DNA of 64,000 nt from Polyangiaceae bacterium (GCA_025937835.1 JAICQO010000006.1:62001-126000); one strand, 5' to 3'. Shown: positions 24,584 through 34,203, counted from the stretch's first letter. Numbers and translations: made by a program. Notes: generated by a model from the letters alone, not told the origin.

Positions 24584-25606
24584 ATGATTCACGCTTCGTC
24601 GCATCCGATTTCCGTGGTGTCGTTCGGCGGGCTCGCCGCGCTGCTCGTCGCGGCTTGTGGCGGCACGCAGCCGCCGCCCGAGCCGGTCCACGCGGCGCAA
24701 GAGCCCGAGGGGACTGCGCTCAGCGCTCCGGTCGCAGCGCCGCCTCCGGAGCCGACGGCGACCGCGACCACGCCCCCTCCCCCGCCCCCTCCGGCGCCGG
24801 TCGTGAGCTTTTCCGAAGGCATTTCCACGCCCGAGAGCGTGCTCTACGACGCGGCCAACGACCGCTATCTGGTCTCGAACATCAACGGCAAGCCGCTCGA
24901 CGCCGACAACAACGGCTACATCACCGCGCTCAGCCCCGAGGGCAAGGTCCTGAGCCCCAAGTTCATCGCCGGCGGCGAGAAGGGCGTGAAGCTCGACGCA
25001 CCGAAGGGCTCCGGCATCTGGCAGGGCACGCTCTACGTCACCGACATTACCCGGGTCCGCAAGTTCGATCTCAAGACCGGCGCGCCGAAAGGCGAGATCG
25101 CGTTCCCCGGCAGCACGTTCCTGAACGACATCAGCGTCGCCCCCGACGGTCGGATTTGCGTGACGGATTCCGGGTGGAAGGCCGGAGCGAGCGGCTTCGA
25201 AGGCACGGGCACCGACGCCGTGTACGTCATCAACAAGGGCAAGGTCACGACTCTCGCCAAGTCGACCGAGCTCAATCAGCCGAACGGCTGCCTGTTCACG
25301 GACAAGGGGCTGCTCGTCAACACGGGCGGCGGCAACGAAATCTACCGCCTCGACGATCAGGGCAAGCGCCAGGACGTCACCACGCTCCCCGATGGCATGC
25401 TCGATGGAATGCAGCTAGCCGGCGACCAGCTCCTGGTCTCGAGCTGGAAGTCGTCGTCGATCTACCGGGGCACGCTCGGGGGCCATTTCCAGGCCGTGGT
25501 CTGGGACGTCAACGCACCGGCCGACATCGGCTTCGACAGCAAGCGCTCGCGCATTCTGGTGCCGCGCTTCCTCGACAACCTCGTCCAGGTTTACGAGGTC
25601 AAGTAG
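24584..25606 (+). CDS. SMP-30/gluconolactonase-like beta-propeller lipoprotein
   Basis: A 340-aa lipoprotein (GGLAALLVAACGG, lipobox VAAC). A Pro-rich linker (PPPEPTATATTPPPPPPPAP) leads into a propeller domain with repeating blades: ISTPESVLYDAANDRYLVSN, FLNDISVAPDGRICVTDSG, LNQPNGCLFTDKGLLVN, DGMQLAGDQLLVSSW. The Asp-Gly and Asn-containing turns match the SMP-30 family, whose members bind Ca2+ and often hydrolyse lactones. Activity here is not established. The ATG at 24584 was chosen because it begins the signal peptide. Its stop is 11 bases from the convergent acyl-CoA synthetase stop. Confidence 0.8.
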   Translation: MIHASSHPISVVSFGGLAALLVAACGGTQPPPEPVHAAQEPEGTALSAPVAAPPPEPTATATTPPPPPPPAPVVSFSEGISTPESVLYDAANDRYLVSNINGKPLDADNNGYITALSPEGKVLSPKFIAGGEKGVKLDAPKGSGIWQGTLYVTDITRVRKFDLKTGAPKGEIAFPGSTFLNDISVAPDGRICVTDSGWKAGASGFEGTGTDAVYVINKGKVTTLAKSTELNQPNGCLFTDKGLLVNTGGGNEIYRLDDQGKRQDVTTLPDGMLDGMQLAGDQLLVSSWKSSSIYRGTLGGHFQAVVWDVNAPADIGFDSKRSRILVPRFLDNLVQVYEVK

Positions 25607-25617
25607 CCCGAGCAGAG

Positions 25618-27321
25618 CTACAAGCGCAGCGAGCCGTTCGCGATCCGGGCCCAGGTCTCGGGGCTCAGCGGCTCGCAGCGCCCGTTCGTCACCCAGAACA
25701 GCGGATCGGCGACGCGCGACGGATCGGCGCCCTCTTCGGCATAGCGGCGCTTTCGGATCTTGAACGACTCGCCGAGCTCGAGCGCCGAGATCAGCCGGAC
25801 GAAGCGCGGGCGCGCGAAGCCGGGTAGCGCCGCGATCGCCGACTCGAAGCTCGACAGCTCGAGGCTGCCGCGCACCCACGCCGCGAGCCCGACCTTGCCC
25901 TCGATCCCCGGCACGCGCACGCCGACGATCGACACGCCCGGCGCGCCGTGCCGTTCGCACAGCTCTTCGACGTCGTGCGTGGACACGAGCTCGCCGTTGA
26001 AACGATAAGCGTCGCCGAGCCGATCGACGAACCAGTAGTAACCGTCGCGATCCCGCCGGAACAGGTCGCCCGAGCGCACGTACGCATCCCCCTTCCGGAA
26101 CAGATCGCGCAAGATCCGCGACTCACCGACGGCCGCCTTGCTGGAGGGCCCCGGCACCTTCATCACGAGCTCCCCCGGCTCGGACGGTGGCGGCGCCTCG
26201 GCGAAGCCATCGGCGCCGCGAGCCACCGCGTCGGCGGCGTCGAGTCGGATCAGCCGGTAACCGCGCAGGCGCTCCAGGGGAACGTGCCCCACGCTACCGA
26301 GCTTGCCGGTCAGATTGACGATCGCTCCGGGAAACTCGGTGGCCGCGTAGAATTCCGCAATCTCGGGGATGGCGAACCGTTCTTTCAAACGCTCCCAGGT
26401 CACGCGACCCATGCCGTTGCCGACCAGGAGCCGGAGCGAGTGACGGCGATCCAGATCGTGCGGCGGCTGCGCGAGCAGCGCGCGGCCGAGCTCTCCGATG
26501 TAAAGCGCGATCGTGGCATCGTGCTTTCGAACGTCGTCGAAGAACCCACGCGCGCTGAAACGTTCGCGCAAGATCAGCGGGACGTCACCCACGAGGCAGA
26601 CGCCCAGGCCGAGCAGTAACCCGCTGGCATGGTGCAGCGGTAAGCAGCAATAGAGCCGATCCGCCCCGTTGATCCGGTGCACCAGCCGGGCGAAAATCGT
26701 CGCCACGAACAGCGCCCGTTCCTCGGAGATGAAGCTGGGTCGGGCTGGCCCCGTCGTGCCCGAGCTGAAGATGCAGGCGAAATCGCGCCCAGCGGCGCGC
26801 GGCGCCGCGCACGGGGTGGGCACGCCGGACGAGCCCAGAGCTCGGGTCATCCTTTCGCTCTCGTAGTCGGTCACGCCGGAACCGGCGCCGAGCCGCGCCG
26901 CCCCCTCGTGGCTCGCCAGCAACAGCTTCGACGGGACGAGCTCGAGCAAGCGGCCGAGGTAGGACGCGGACAAGGCGTCGCTGGTGAGCACCGCCGTGGC
27001 GCCGACGCTCGAGCAGGCCAGCAACCACGCCACGTATTCCGGGTTCGGGCTGCCCACGATCGTCACCCTGTCACCCTCCTGGGTATCGCGGGCGCGCAGC
27101 CAGGCAGCACGTGCGTCGATGCGCCCTACCAGCTCGCGCCGCGAGAGCGTGCGTTCCCCGGTAACGAGGGCCGGCGCGTCGGGTCGCGCGCGCGCGCTGC
27201 GGCGCAAAATCGACAGGAGCGAGTCGCCGCGGGAGCGCGCGAGGGTCAGGTCCGGGATCACCCGGCCCATCAGGGCGGGCGCTCGGACTAACTCCGAGGC
27301 GAGCTGCCGGATTCGTTCCAC
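25618..27321 (-). CDS. AMP-dependent acyl-CoA synthetase, FATP/very-long-chain type
   Basis: A 567-aa ANL-superfamily enzyme that should activate a fatty acid with ATP and load CoA. The P-loop motif is IFSSGTTGPARPS, lacking the usual terminal Lys (TSGTTGxPK). The A5 motif is EFYAATEFPGAIVNL, the A7 motif YVRSGDLFRRDRDGYYWFVD, and the C-terminal Lys region LGESFKIRKRRY, as in FATP-type enzymes. MGRVTWERLKERFAIPEIAE is also a FATP-like segment. The GTG at 27321 begins the first helix. The native substrate is unknown. It is not in an obvious operon. Confidence 0.85.
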   Translation of the reverse strand: MERIRQLASELVRAPALMGRVIPDLTLARSRGDSLLSILRRSARARPDAPALVTGERTLSRRELVGRIDARAAWLRARDTQEGDRVTIVGSPNPEYVAWLLACSSVGATAVLTSDALSASYLGRLLELVPSKLLLASHEGAARLGAGSGVTDYESERMTRALGSSGVPTPCAAPRAAGRDFACIFSSGTTGPARPSFISEERALFVATIFARLVHRINGADRLYCCLPLHHASGLLLGLGVCLVGDVPLILRERFSARGFFDDVRKHDATIALYIGELGRALLAQPPHDLDRRHSLRLLVGNGMGRVTWERLKERFAIPEIAEFYAATEFPGAIVNLTGKLGSVGHVPLERLRGYRLIRLDAADAVARGADGFAEAPPPSEPGELVMKVPGPSSKAAVGESRILRDLFRKGDAYVRSGDLFRRDRDGYYWFVDRLGDAYRFNGELVSTHDVEELCERHGAPGVSIVGVRVPGIEGKVGLAAWVRGSLELSSFESAIAALPGFARPRFVRLISALELGESFKIRKRRYAEEGADPSRVADPLFWVTNGRCEPLSPETWARIANGSLRL

Positions 27322-27591
27322 AGAGTCACGAATGCCCCGGGGGGCACCTACGGTGGTGCGGCCTGCGCCGGTCTCCCAGGCCCTGTGGAGAGCGCGCGTT
27401 GCCCAGCTATTTTGAGGGGATGAGCCCGTAGTCCTCGAGCTCCATCCGAGTATCGAGCCGGCCTCATCGGGGAAGCCTTACCACACGGACCTACAGCCCT
27501 GGGTATTACAGCGCAGTTAATTTGTACCACTTCGAATCCGCAGTCCCGACGCTACTGGTCCTTGAGGACGCGCCGAGACTTTGCAACACTC

Positions 27592-27596
27592 AAGGA
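27592..27596 (+). promoter_or_regulatory. Shine-Dalgarno supporting a TTG start
   Basis: AAGGA lies 7 bases before the TTG at 27604. It decides that start over a TTG 42 bases upstream that lacks any ribosome binding site. Confidence 0.6.
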
Positions 27597-27603
27597 ATCT
27601 TCT

Positions 27604-29097
27604 TTGAACACGGCGATTGAAGGGGCGCTCACTGTACCCGGGACTGTCGGTCCTGGGCACATCCTAGGGCGCTACGAGCTCCTGATACCAGTCGCGGCCG
27701 GCGGCATGGCGATGGTGTGGGCAGCTCGCCTGAAAGGCACGCGCGGGTTTCAGAAGATCGTCGCGGTGAAGACGATGCTGCCGCGGCTGAGCGAGGACAA
27801 TCAGTTCGAACAGATGTTCCTCGACGAAGCCTCGCTGGCTTCGCAGATCCGTCACCCGCACATCGTCGAGATCCTCGACCTCGGCGAGCAGGACGGCGTG
27901 CTGTTCCTGGTGATGGAGTGGATCGACGGCGTGCCGCTCAACCAGATCATGAAGGCCGGCAAGTCGCTGGGCGGCGTGCCGCTGCCGATCGCCGTGCGCA
28001 TCGTGATGCAGGCTTGCGCCGGCCTCCACGCCGCGCACGAGCTCAAGGACGGCAAGGGCCAGCTCGTCGGGCTCGTCCACCGCGACGTCTCCCCGCAAAA
28101 CCTGCTCGTCACCTACGACGGCGTGACGAAGGTGGTGGATTTCGGCGTCGCCAAGGCCACGGCCGTGGGCGGTGGCGCGACGGGCGCCGGGCAGATCAAG
28201 GGCAAGGTCGGTTACATGGCGCCCGAGCAGATCGAGGGCGAAAGCATCGACCGGCGCGTGGACATCTTCGCGATGGGCATCGTGCTGTACGCGTTGACCA
28301 CCGGAAAGCATCCGTTCCGGCGCGAGTCCGATGCGGCCACGATGTACAACATCTGCTCCCCGCAGGCGGCGCTCGCCCCGCGCAAGTTCATCCCGGACTA
28401 TCCAGAGGCGCTCGAGAACGTCTTGATGAAGGCGCTCGCGAAGAACCCCGCGGAGCGCTACTCGACGGCCAACGACATGCTGAAGGAGCTCGACCACGCC
28501 CTGCCGGCGAGCGAGCGCGCCAACACCGACCAGGACGTGGCCGAGTTCGTGCGCAAGCTGGTGGGCGAGCGTCTGGAAGAGCGCCGCAATACGCTGGCCG
28601 ACGCCCTCGTGCGCGCGGACCAGAGCGCAATCCAGCGCATCCCGGACGTGCCGATGAACCCGAGCTCGATCTCGGTGACGGCAGCCGAGCCGAGCGCTCT
28701 CACGCGGCCGGCGAGCCCTCAGTTCTACCGGCGTCGCCGCATGTACTACGCGTTCGGCGGGCTGGTGTTGGTGGCCGCAGCCGGCGCAGGGCTCGCGCTC
28801 CTCAGCCCGACCCCGCCGCCCGAGCCGGTGCCGCTCGCTCAGCCGGCGCCTCCGCCGCCTGCGCCCACGCCCGAGGCACCGCCGGAGCCGGCCGCGCAAA
28901 ACGACACCGCGCCCACGCCCCCTCCCACGGCGACGACGGAAGCGCCCACGGTCGTACGCGACCCGACGCCGCCTCCGCCCCAGCCGCGACCGCAGCGCCC
29001 CCCGCGTCAGAATCAGGCGCAGACGCAGACGCCACCCCAGACCCAACCCGCTCCGGTACCGAAGAAGAAGCCTTGGGAGCAGGACCCAGGGTTCTGA
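27604..29097 (+). CDS. Membrane-anchored Ser/Thr protein kinase
   Basis: A 497-aa Hanks-type kinase. The Gly-rich loop is VAAGGMAMVW, the catalytic Lys sits in VAVKTML, the catalytic loop is VHRDVSPQN (about 160), DFG is VVDFGVAK (about 180) and APE is YMAPEQIEGE. The HRDVSPQN variant is very common in myxobacterial kinases. One transmembrane helix (about 380-401, FGGLVLVAAAGAGLALL) is followed by a roughly 95-residue Pro/Thr/Gln-rich extracytoplasmic tail without a recognised sensor domain. It converges on a TPR/PEGA protein, and a hairpin fills the gap. Confidence 0.92.
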   Translation: MNTAIEGALTVPGTVGPGHILGRYELLIPVAAGGMAMVWAARLKGTRGFQKIVAVKTMLPRLSEDNQFEQMFLDEASLASQIRHPHIVEILDLGEQDGVLFLVMEWIDGVPLNQIMKAGKSLGGVPLPIAVRIVMQACAGLHAAHELKDGKGQLVGLVHRDVSPQNLLVTYDGVTKVVDFGVAKATAVGGGATGAGQIKGKVGYMAPEQIEGESIDRRVDIFAMGIVLYALTTGKHPFRRESDAATMYNICSPQAALAPRKFIPDYPEALENVLMKALAKNPAERYSTANDMLKELDHALPASERANTDQDVAEFVRKLVGERLEERRNTLADALVRADQSAIQRIPDVPMNPSSISVTAAEPSALTRPASPQFYRRRRMYYAFGGLVLVAAAGAGLALLSPTPPPEPVPLAQPAPPPPAPTPEAPPEPAAQNDTAPTPPPTATTEAPTVVRDPTPPPPQPRPQRPPRQNQAQTQTPPQTQPAPVPKKKPWEQDPGF

Positions 29098-29101
29098 GGC
29101 C

Positions 29102-29124
29102 GCGCTCCGCTGCTGGCGGAGCGC
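29102..29124. terminator. Hairpin between convergent genes, possible bidirectional terminator
   Basis: A perfect 9-bp stem (gcgctccgc / gcggagcgc, 5-base loop) occupies nearly the whole 27-base gap between two convergent stops. No T-run follows on either strand, so intrinsic termination would be weak. Confidence 0.5.
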
Positions 29125-30150
29125 TCAGAACTGGAGGACGAACGTACCGCCCGCGGTCTTCGGGCTGACGGTCGGGTAGAACTGCGCTCGGGCCTTGCTC
29201 TTCTTTGCGCTGCCGCGCTCGGGCAGGCGCGGATCGAGCGCATACAAGACGACGGCCGTCCCCACGAGCGCCACACCCGACCCGAGCGTGATCAAGGTGG
29301 CGTAGTGGTACGTCCGCATCTTTTCGTCGGTGTCCTTGATCGTCGGATCGTCGCCGGGGCAGACGTGGTTGTCGCACTTCTTCTCCAGGTCGCCGATCGC
29401 GTCCTGGCGGAGCGCGTAGAAGACACCGGATGCGATCAAGCTCGCCGCGCCGATGCCGCCGATGACGTAGGGCACGACGCGCGGGATGGGTCGCGTCTGG
29501 ACGTCCCCGCCGATGGGCAGCGCGTCCGGCGGCAGCGCCTCGAGGTCGAGCACCGCGACCTCTCGCGAGTTTTCCGCGACCGTCACGGTCTTTTCCAGGG
29601 GCTTGTAGCCGGGGGCGCGGGCCACGACCGAGTGCGGCCCAGGGTCGAGCGGGAGCTCGATGCCCACCGAGCTGTCGCCGAGCTTCACGCCGTCGAGCTC
29701 GATCACCGCGGCCTCGGCGCCGGAGCCGCGCTGGATCACGATCCGCGGGATGCTCTCGCGCAGCCGGTTCACGTTGCTCTCGACCTCTCTCTTGAAATCG
29801 GGGTTCACCGCGTCGGCTTCCGCGAGCGCGAGCTCGTAGCCGCCGAGCGCCGCGACGAGCCGCCCGAGGCGCTCCTCGCAGAGCGCGATGTGATACCGCA
29901 CCTGGGGAGTCATCCTCACTTGTCCCACCTCTCGGAACGCCTGCACGGCTGCCGAGTAGTTCCCGGCCTGCTCGAGCTCGAGCCCGCGCTGGAACAGGGC
30001 GCGCGCTTTCACGAGGGAAGCGGACTCGTCCTCCTCCTGGGCTTGAGCTTGAGCGACGGACGGGCTGACGACGCCGGAGCACGCAAGGAGGGCGGCGATC
30101 CACAGCGCACCGACGGCTCGGTCGCGCAGGGGCCGCGAGGACATGAGCAT
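29125..30150 (-). CDS. TPR/PEGA-domain membrane protein
   Basis: A 341-aa exported protein. The signal peptide (VGALWIAALLACSGVVSPSV, cleavage near AQAQA) is followed by TPR-like helices (ARALFQRGLELEQAGNYSAA, QVRYHIALCEERLGRLVAAL). A PEGA-type beta domain comes next (IELDGVKLGDSSVGIELPLD, HSVVARAPGYKPLEKTVTV), then two membrane helices (YVIGGIGAASLIASGVFYAL, LGSGVALVGTAVVLYAL) around a Cys/Asp-rich loop. It has the same layout as the protein at 46124-47092. It is divergent from astB, 28 bases apart. Confidence 0.8.
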   Translation of the reverse strand: MLMSSRPLRDRAVGALWIAALLACSGVVSPSVAQAQAQEEDESASLVKARALFQRGLELEQAGNYSAAVQAFREVGQVRMTPQVRYHIALCEERLGRLVAALGGYELALAEADAVNPDFKREVESNVNRLRESIPRIVIQRGSGAEAAVIELDGVKLGDSSVGIELPLDPGPHSVVARAPGYKPLEKTVTVAENSREVAVLDLEALPPDALPIGGDVQTRPIPRVVPYVIGGIGAASLIASGVFYALRQDAIGDLEKKCDNHVCPGDDPTIKDTDEKMRTYHYATLITLGSGVALVGTAVVLYALDPRLPERGSAKKSKARAQFYPTVSPKTAGGTFVLQF

Positions 30151-30178
30151 GGGCGTGATACTATCACCACCTCTCGCG

Positions 30179-31537
30179 ATGCCACCACCATCACATCGCG
30201 GCCCGGGGCGCGACGCCGATCGCGAGTACGCCTTCGACGGGCTCGTCGGGCCCACCCATCACCACGCGGGGCTCAGCTTCGGCAACCTCGCGAGCGTGGC
30301 CCACACCGGCGAGCCGGCGAATCCCCGCGCTTCGGCCCTGGAAGGCCTTTCGAAGCTGGATACGATTCGAAGGCTCGGCCTCGCGCGGGCCGTCTTACCC
30401 CCGCACGAGCGGCCGTATTTGCCGGCGCTGCGCCGGCTCGGGTTCTCCGGCAGGGACTCCGAGGTGCTCGAGCGGGCCTACGCCGCGAGCCCGGCGTTGC
30501 TCGCTTCTGTAAGTAGCGCGTCGTCGATGTGGGCGGCCAACGCCGCCACCGTGAGCCCGAGCTCCGACTCGACCGATGGCCGCGTGCACCTCGTCCCCGC
30601 GAACCTGGTCTCGATGTTCCACAGGAGCCTCGAGGCGGAGACCACGACGCGCGTGCTGCGGCGCGTCTTTGCCGACCGCGAACGTTTCGAGGTGCACGAC
30701 GCGCTGCCGCAGCACCCCGATTACGGGGACGAGGGCGCTGCGAACCACACGCGGCTCGCCACCTCGAAGGGTAGCGTGCACTTGTTCGGGTGGGGCCGCG
30801 CCCCCGAGGCCATCTCGCGGCCGGCGCGCTACCCAGCGCGGCAAACCCTGGCTGCGAGCCAGGCCGTGGCCCGCCTGAACCAATTGCGCGAATCGGACGT
30901 CGTGCTCTGGCAGCAGCACGCGCACGGCATCGACCTCGGCGCATTTCACAGCGACGTGTTGGCCGTCGCGCACGCCGAGCTGCTACTCGTGCACGAGCTC
31001 GCGTTCGTCGACCTGACCGGGCTCACGGCGCGGCTCCGCGCTCGCCTGGGTGACGAGCTGCGAATCGTGGTCGCGGCCGACGAGGAGCTGCCGGCGAGCG
31101 ACGCGGTCGCGGCCTATCCGTTCAACTCCGAGCTCTTGGAGCTGGCAGACGGCTCGCGCGTGATCGTGGCACCGAGCGAGAGCCGCGAGAACCCGCCCGC
31201 CGCGGGCTTCCTCGAGAGGCTCGTGGAGAGCGAGGGCGTCGTGTCGCGGGTCGTGTACGTGAACGTCAACGGGTCGATGAAGAACGGCGGCGGGCCGGCG
31301 TGTTTGCGGCTGCGTGTCGTGCTGACGGACGCGGAGCGCGCGGCGCTCGGGGCGCGTGTGTTCGTGGACGACGCACTGCAAGGCGAGCTCGAAGCCTGGG
31401 TCCAGAAGCACTACCGTGATCGACTCGTGCCGGAGGATCTCCGCGATCCGGCGTTCTTGAACGAGACGCGGCAAGCGCTCGACGAGCTGACCGCGTTCCT
31501 GCAGCTCGGCAGCGTGTACGACTTTCAAAAAACCTAG
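30179..31537 (+). CDS. astB: N-succinylarginine dihydrolase AstB
   Basis: A 452-aa enzyme, close to the 447 aa of E. coli AstB. It converts N2-succinylarginine to N2-succinylornithine, CO2 and ammonia in the arginine succinyltransferase pathway. Family landmarks are EYAFDGLVGPTHHHAGLSFG, SSASSMWAANAATVSPS, TTTRVLRRVF, DEGAANHTRL, LFGWGR, PARQTLAASQAVAR, and the catalytic-Cys motif NGGGPACLRLRV. The other ast genes are not nearby, so it may be regulated separately. It ends with a 4-base overlap with the next convergent gene. Confidence 0.95.
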   Translation: MPPPSHRGPGRDADREYAFDGLVGPTHHHAGLSFGNLASVAHTGEPANPRASALEGLSKLDTIRRLGLARAVLPPHERPYLPALRRLGFSGRDSEVLERAYAASPALLASVSSASSMWAANAATVSPSSDSTDGRVHLVPANLVSMFHRSLEAETTTRVLRRVFADRERFEVHDALPQHPDYGDEGAANHTRLATSKGSVHLFGWGRAPEAISRPARYPARQTLAASQAVARLNQLRESDVVLWQQHAHGIDLGAFHSDVLAVAHAELLLVHELAFVDLTGLTARLRARLGDELRIVVAADEELPASDAVAAYPFNSELLELADGSRVIVAPSESRENPPAAGFLERLVESEGVVSRVVYVNVNGSMKNGGGPACLRLRVVLTDAERAALGARVFVDDALQGELEAWVQKHYRDRLVPEDLRDPAFLNETRQALDELTAFLQLGSVYDFQKT

Positions 31538-32238
31538 AAATCCGCGCAGCGCGGCACGCCCGTGTCGCCGGGCGTGCGCGCCGAAGCCCAGTTCGCGACC
31601 GTGTACACCGCGCCCGGCGTATCGGAGCCGTCGTTCCGCTCCCATTCAGCGAGTAGCGAGCCGCTCGCCTGTCGGGGATCGATGCTGCCGAACGCGCCGA
31701 GGCGCAGCGTCTCGCCGTCGAGGCCCGTGCTGGTGATCACGAAGCTGCCGTTGAAGGCCGAAAACCCGAGCTCCTCTGCGCGAAAGCTCGCGCTCTCGGT
31801 GGAGAGCGCCGTGTAGGTGACCGGGAAATCGTCGTCGAGCGCGCCGTCTTCGCTGCGTAGGCGCAGCAAGAGCTCGGCCTCGATGCGGTCGTCGCAGCGG
31901 GTGGTGTTCGGCAACGCTTCCACGCCGTCGCAGTGCACGTCGACCTCCTCGATCCGCGCGGCGTCGTGGACCGCGAGGCACCAGCTGAGCCGCGTCCGCG
32001 AGCCCGACGGCGAAAACCTCACGTCGTCCGAGCGCTCGTTCCAGACCAGATCCGCCGTGTAGAGCTCGTCCGGCAACGCCGCATCGAGCGAGAAGCCGAG
32101 CAAGGGCGAGACGGCGTTCCACGACTCGAGGGAGCGGCGCGTCTCGGTGTGGCGCGGCGGTTCGCCTTCGCCTTCGCTCTCGCTGCTGCAGCCGAGCGCG
32201 AGCGCGCCGAGCAGCGCTGCCCACTTCGCGCCTGCCAT
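31534..32238 (-). CDS. Lipoprotein of unknown function
   Basis: A 234-aa lipoprotein (MAGAKWAALLGALALGC, lipobox LALGC). The mature region is acidic and beta-rich. It contains paired Cys (WCLAVHD, DVHCDG, TTRCDD) and a terminal block GDTGVPRCADF. It lies 14 bases after the haem-type lipoprotein gene on the same strand, so the two are probably cotranscribed. No family recognised. Confidence 0.7.
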   Translation of the reverse strand: MAGAKWAALLGALALGCSSESEGEGEPPRHTETRRSLESWNAVSPLLGFSLDAALPDELYTADLVWNERSDDVRFSPSGSRTRLSWCLAVHDAARIEEVDVHCDGVEALPNTTRCDDRIEAELLLRLRSEDGALDDDFPVTYTALSTESASFRAEELGFSAFNGSFVITSTGLDGETLRLGAFGSIDPRQASGSLLAEWERNDGSDTPGAVYTVANWASARTPGDTGVPRCADF

Positions 32239-32252
32239 CCGCGATCTCTTCC

Positions 32253-32945
32253 TCAGTCGCGCGTGCCGATGAAGAAGTAATTGCCGTGACAGAACGCGCA
32301 GGGGCCGAGCGTTGAGGCGCCCGCAAAGTAGGGCACCGACTCGGAGCTGAGGCCGCACTGGGCCACGGGACCGTCGCAGTAATAGACCCAGCTCGTGGTG
32401 ATGTTCTCGGGCGCAACCTTGGCGATGAACGCGAGGCCCGAAAGCGCATCTCCCTCGCCGTAGAGCTCCTTGACCGCCATGCTTCCGGCGGCGAACGGTG
32501 ACTTGTCGCCGTCGGCGCCGGCCGCGATGCTCGCCTCGAGCGTCGAGTTGATGGCCACGCGCACGCGGCCGTGCGTCGGCAACCCCTCGGAGTCACGCGG
32601 CGCGTCCGCGTCGAACTTCCAGCCCTCGTACCCCTTGGACTGGAGGAAGGCCGCGATGCCCGCCTTGCTGAGGTCCGTCGGGCCGTCACCGGGCGCCCCT
32701 GAAGCTGCGCCGCCCCCCGCGCCCCCTTGCGCTGCGCCGCCGGTGGCTGCGCCGCCCGTCGCTGTGACACTGCCGCCGGTCGCAGCGGGAACGCCGCCCG
32801 TCGACGACGGCGCGCCACCGGTGGAAGCGGGCGCACCGCCCGTCGCCGAAGAGGCACCACCGGTGCCGGAGCTCGAGTCGTCGCCCGAGCTACAGGACAC
32901 GCTGAAGCCGAGCGCCAGTGCAAGGATGGAGAGGGTGGATCGCAT
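32253..32945 (-). CDS. Lipoprotein with C-terminal CxxCH haem motif, possibly cytochrome P460-like
   Basis: A 230-aa lipoprotein (ALALGFSVSCSSGDD, Cys18). Residues 27-90 are a Thr/Gly/Ala low-complexity linker with repeated ATGGA-type units. The folded domain ends with a single c-type haem site (GPCAFCHGN, Cys216-His220). A VKELYGEG segment and a WVYYCDGP strand sit ahead of it, an order reminiscent of cytochrome P460/c'-beta proteins. The P460 reading is tentative. Export and haem attachment are well supported. It is the first gene of a two-gene unit. Confidence 0.7.
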   Translation of the reverse strand: MRSTLSILALALGFSVSCSSGDDSSSGTGGASSATGGAPASTGGAPSSTGGVPAATGGSVTATGGAATGGAAQGGAGGGAASGAPGDGPTDLSKAGIAAFLQSKGYEGWKFDADAPRDSEGLPTHGRVRVAINSTLEASIAAGADGDKSPFAAGSMAVKELYGEGDALSGLAFIAKVAPENITTSWVYYCDGPVAQCGLSSESVPYFAGASTLGPCAFCHGNYFFIGTRD

Positions 32946-32967
32946 GGGAAGCTCCTGAGACGAGAGC

Positions 32968-34203
32968 CTAACCCGAAACGGCGCGTTCGCCCGTCGCGAC
33001 GACTCGATACGAGCGGACGGAGTGTTCCATGGCGGCGACGACCGAGCCGAGCAGGCTCGCCTGGTCGCCGAGCGTGCTGGTCACGATGCGCACGTCTTTA
33101 CCGCGCAGCGTGTGCTTGGCGGCGGATTCACGCGCCGGCTCGAGGATGTAGTCGGATGCGGCCATGACACCGCCCGCGAGCACGATCATTTCCGGATCGA
33201 GCAGGTTCACCAGCGTGGAGATGCCCATGCCGAGGTAGTTGCCGACGTCGCGGAAGATCCGCTGCGCTTCGGCGTCACCGCGGCGCGCGGCGTCGGCCAC
33301 GGCTTCGGCGTCGAGCGGGCCCTGGTGCTCGTGGAGCAGCGTCGGCGCACCGCTTGCGCGCGCGCGTTCGCCGGCGCGGGCGATCGCCCAGCCCGACGCG
33401 GCCGCCTCGAGACAGCCGCGCAGGCCGCAGCTGCATTCGGGGCCGTCGAGCACGAGCGGGCAGTGCCCGATCTCGCCGCTAAAGCCTTTTTGTCCGTAGA
33501 ACACGCGGCCGTCGATCACGATGCCTGCGCCGGTGCCGGTGCCCACGTAGAGCCAGACGTACGAGCGCACGCCCTTGGCTGCGCCGGCGCGGCCCTCCGC
33601 GAGCGCGCCGCTGTTCGTGACGTTCAGCACCACCACCGGAAGATCGAGCGAGCGCTGCACGAGCGCACGCAGCGGGGCGTGCTGCCACTCGAGGTTCGGT
33701 GCGAGCTCGACGATGCCCGTCGATTGCGCGACCAGGCCGGGAACGGTCACGCCCACGGCCTCGAGCCGGTCGCGCGGCAGGCGGGCCTCGGCCAGCACCT
33801 CGTCCACCAGGTCCATGGCGTGGGTCACCGACAGCTCGGGGTCGCCAACGACCGTGGGCACGTCGCGCACCGCGCGCAGCTCGCCGCGCGCGTCCGCCAC
33901 GCCGACCGAGGTCGTGCTGACACCGAAGCGCACGCCGAGGTACGCCGCCGAGGCGTCGTTGAACTCGAGCAGGCGCGCGCGCCGCCCGCCGACGCCGACG
34001 GTGTGGTCGTAGCCGACCTCGTGAACGATGCCCGTGGCGATCAGGTCTTCGACGATCGCCGACACCGTCGGCTTGGTCAGGGTCGAGCGCCGCGCCAGAT
34101 CGGTGCGCGAGACACGACCACCCCTGCGGATGATGTCGAGGACGATCGAGCGATTGACCTCCCGCATCGCCCGACTATCGACCTTTCGCTGGATCTCCTT
34201 CAT
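32968..34203 (-). CDS. ROK-family transcriptional regulator
   Basis: A 411-aa NagC/Mlc-type regulator. The N-terminal winged HTH (VLDIIRRGGRVSRTDLARRS, TLTKPTVSAIVEDLI) is followed by a ROK sugar-kinase-like domain. This has the nucleotide-binding LYVGTGTGAGIVIDG, the GEIGH motif and the zinc motif CSCGLRGCLE. The kinase catalytic segment, normally N-D-x-N, reads LNVTNSGALAEG and lacks the Asp. That fits a sensor or repressor rather than an active kinase. The ligand is probably a sugar, unidentified. Confidence 0.92.
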   Translation of the reverse strand: MKEIQRKVDSRAMREVNRSIVLDIIRRGGRVSRTDLARRSTLTKPTVSAIVEDLIATGIVHEVGYDHTVGVGGRRARLLEFNDASAAYLGVRFGVSTTSVGVADARGELRAVRDVPTVVGDPELSVTHAMDLVDEVLAEARLPRDRLEAVGVTVPGLVAQSTGIVELAPNLEWQHAPLRALVQRSLDLPVVVLNVTNSGALAEGRAGAAKGVRSYVWLYVGTGTGAGIVIDGRVFYGQKGFSGEIGHCPLVLDGPECSCGLRGCLEAAASGWAIARAGERARASGAPTLLHEHQGPLDAEAVADAARRGDAEAQRIFRDVGNYLGMGISTLVNLLDPEMIVLAGGVMAASDYILEPARESAAKHTLRGKDVRIVTSTLGDQASLLGSVVAAMEHSVRSYRVVATGERAVSG

